NCBI GenBank assembly: GCA_963752565.1
Contig: CAVVZC010000014.1
Location: 12,989 to 76,988, forward strand
Origin: UBA11574 sp963752565
GTDB taxonomy: Bacteria; Desulfobacterota; Desulfobacteria; Desulfobacterales; UBA11574
Length of the DNA stretch: 64,000 nt
Direction of reading: 5' to 3'
Shown here: positions 63,740 to 64,000 of the stretch, piece by piece
Layout: the number at the start of each line of letters is the position of its first letter
Position numbering within the stretch: the first letter of the stretch is position 1
Notes under the pieces: model-generated
The model's database searches: none
Told to the model about the DNA's origin: nothing
Seen by the model: only the letters and a program-made list of their open reading frames with translations
Position numbers and translations under genes: made by a program

Positions 63740-64000
63740 ATTAGATATATTTTGGGAAAGTTTGACTGGAAATTCATAATTTCATTTGATATCAATAAGA
63801 TATAAATTGTCTTGATAAGAAGATGAGGCTTTGGTGCTTAAAATGGAACCTTGCGGAGTTAAAGATGAAGCTTTCTGCCAAAATATTGACATATAAATAA
63901 ACAATTAGTTGAGAGGACTCTTTATCAGTTCTCCTTAAATTCTGAGTTCAGGATATTCGATAGCTCACCAGTATATGGACTTTAACGGGCATTGTGATAC
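63740..64000. other. Gene-free end of window
   Basis: A/T-rich, no supported frame. It may hold enhancer-type sites for the sigma-54-like promoter. Confidence 0.4.

Overview
The window looks like a chromosome segment of a Desulfobacterota (probably Desulfobacterales-type) bacterium. The basis is the housekeeping string ribF - flippase-like membrane protein - def - fmt - rsmB - PASTA protein - rpe - aroQ - tex, the families present (rSAM/selenodomain-associated glycosyltransferase, PfaD, large hybrid kinases, two-CW-domain regulator), and the many palindromic intergenic repeats. This is inference from gene families; no database search was possible.

Region 1 (about 1-31.3 kb) is an accessory island. 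Nearly all genes lie on the minus strand and most stand alone: caspase-like peptidase (cut by the window edge), lipoproteins, a class III nucleotide cyclase next to a metallo-beta-lactamase-fold hydrolase, a delta-class carbonic anhydrase, a SYLF-domain lipoprotein, a one-domain response regulator, flavin reductase, small regulators, an FMN-binding lipoprotein, OsmC, a 1228-residue hybrid kinase, an epoxyqueuosine-reductase-like protein, SelO and several very small genes, plus tRNA-Ala. Between genes, or small groups of genes, a degenerate core recurs about 16 times: GATATCTTGCCA, then about 40-45 bp later (T)ATATCGTAT or GATATCATAT, often followed by the same GGCAAA/TTTGCC hairpin. The layout is cassette-like. 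Two 1621-bp IS110-family elements sit at exactly the same position inside two of these cores, and a 61-bp IS end sits in a third. The island stops at a truncated tyrosine-recombinase gene beside tRNA-Leu(CAG).

Region 2 (31.7-42.6 kb) is backbone: riboflavin kinase/FAD synthetase, translation-initiation and rRNA-modification enzymes, central metabolism and Tex. Almost every intergenic gap holds a different MITE-like palindrome. Region 3 (42.6-51.5 kb) holds a translationally coupled glycosyltransferase/SRPBCC/DUF547 group (DUF547 has one frameshift), a flavodoxin-like reductase, RarD, a GT4 glycosyltransferase behind a sigma-54-like promoter, an ExeA-type ATPase with TPRs and a LysM lipoprotein. 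PfaD follows alone.

Region 4 (53.5-63.7 kb) is a minus-strand type IV pilus set: pilin-like PilW and PilX/LamG proteins, PilM, PilN, PilO, PilP and the secretin PilQ. All seven carry frameshifts, while the interspersed toxin-antitoxin pair, diguanylate cyclase and four-helix-bundle gene are intact. Either the pilus locus is decaying or the assembly has local indel errors; the selective pattern favours decay. The four-helix-bundle gene sits in a unit with inverted TGCCTAAAATG-type ends between pilN and pilO, and a decayed second copy lies upstream of pilM.
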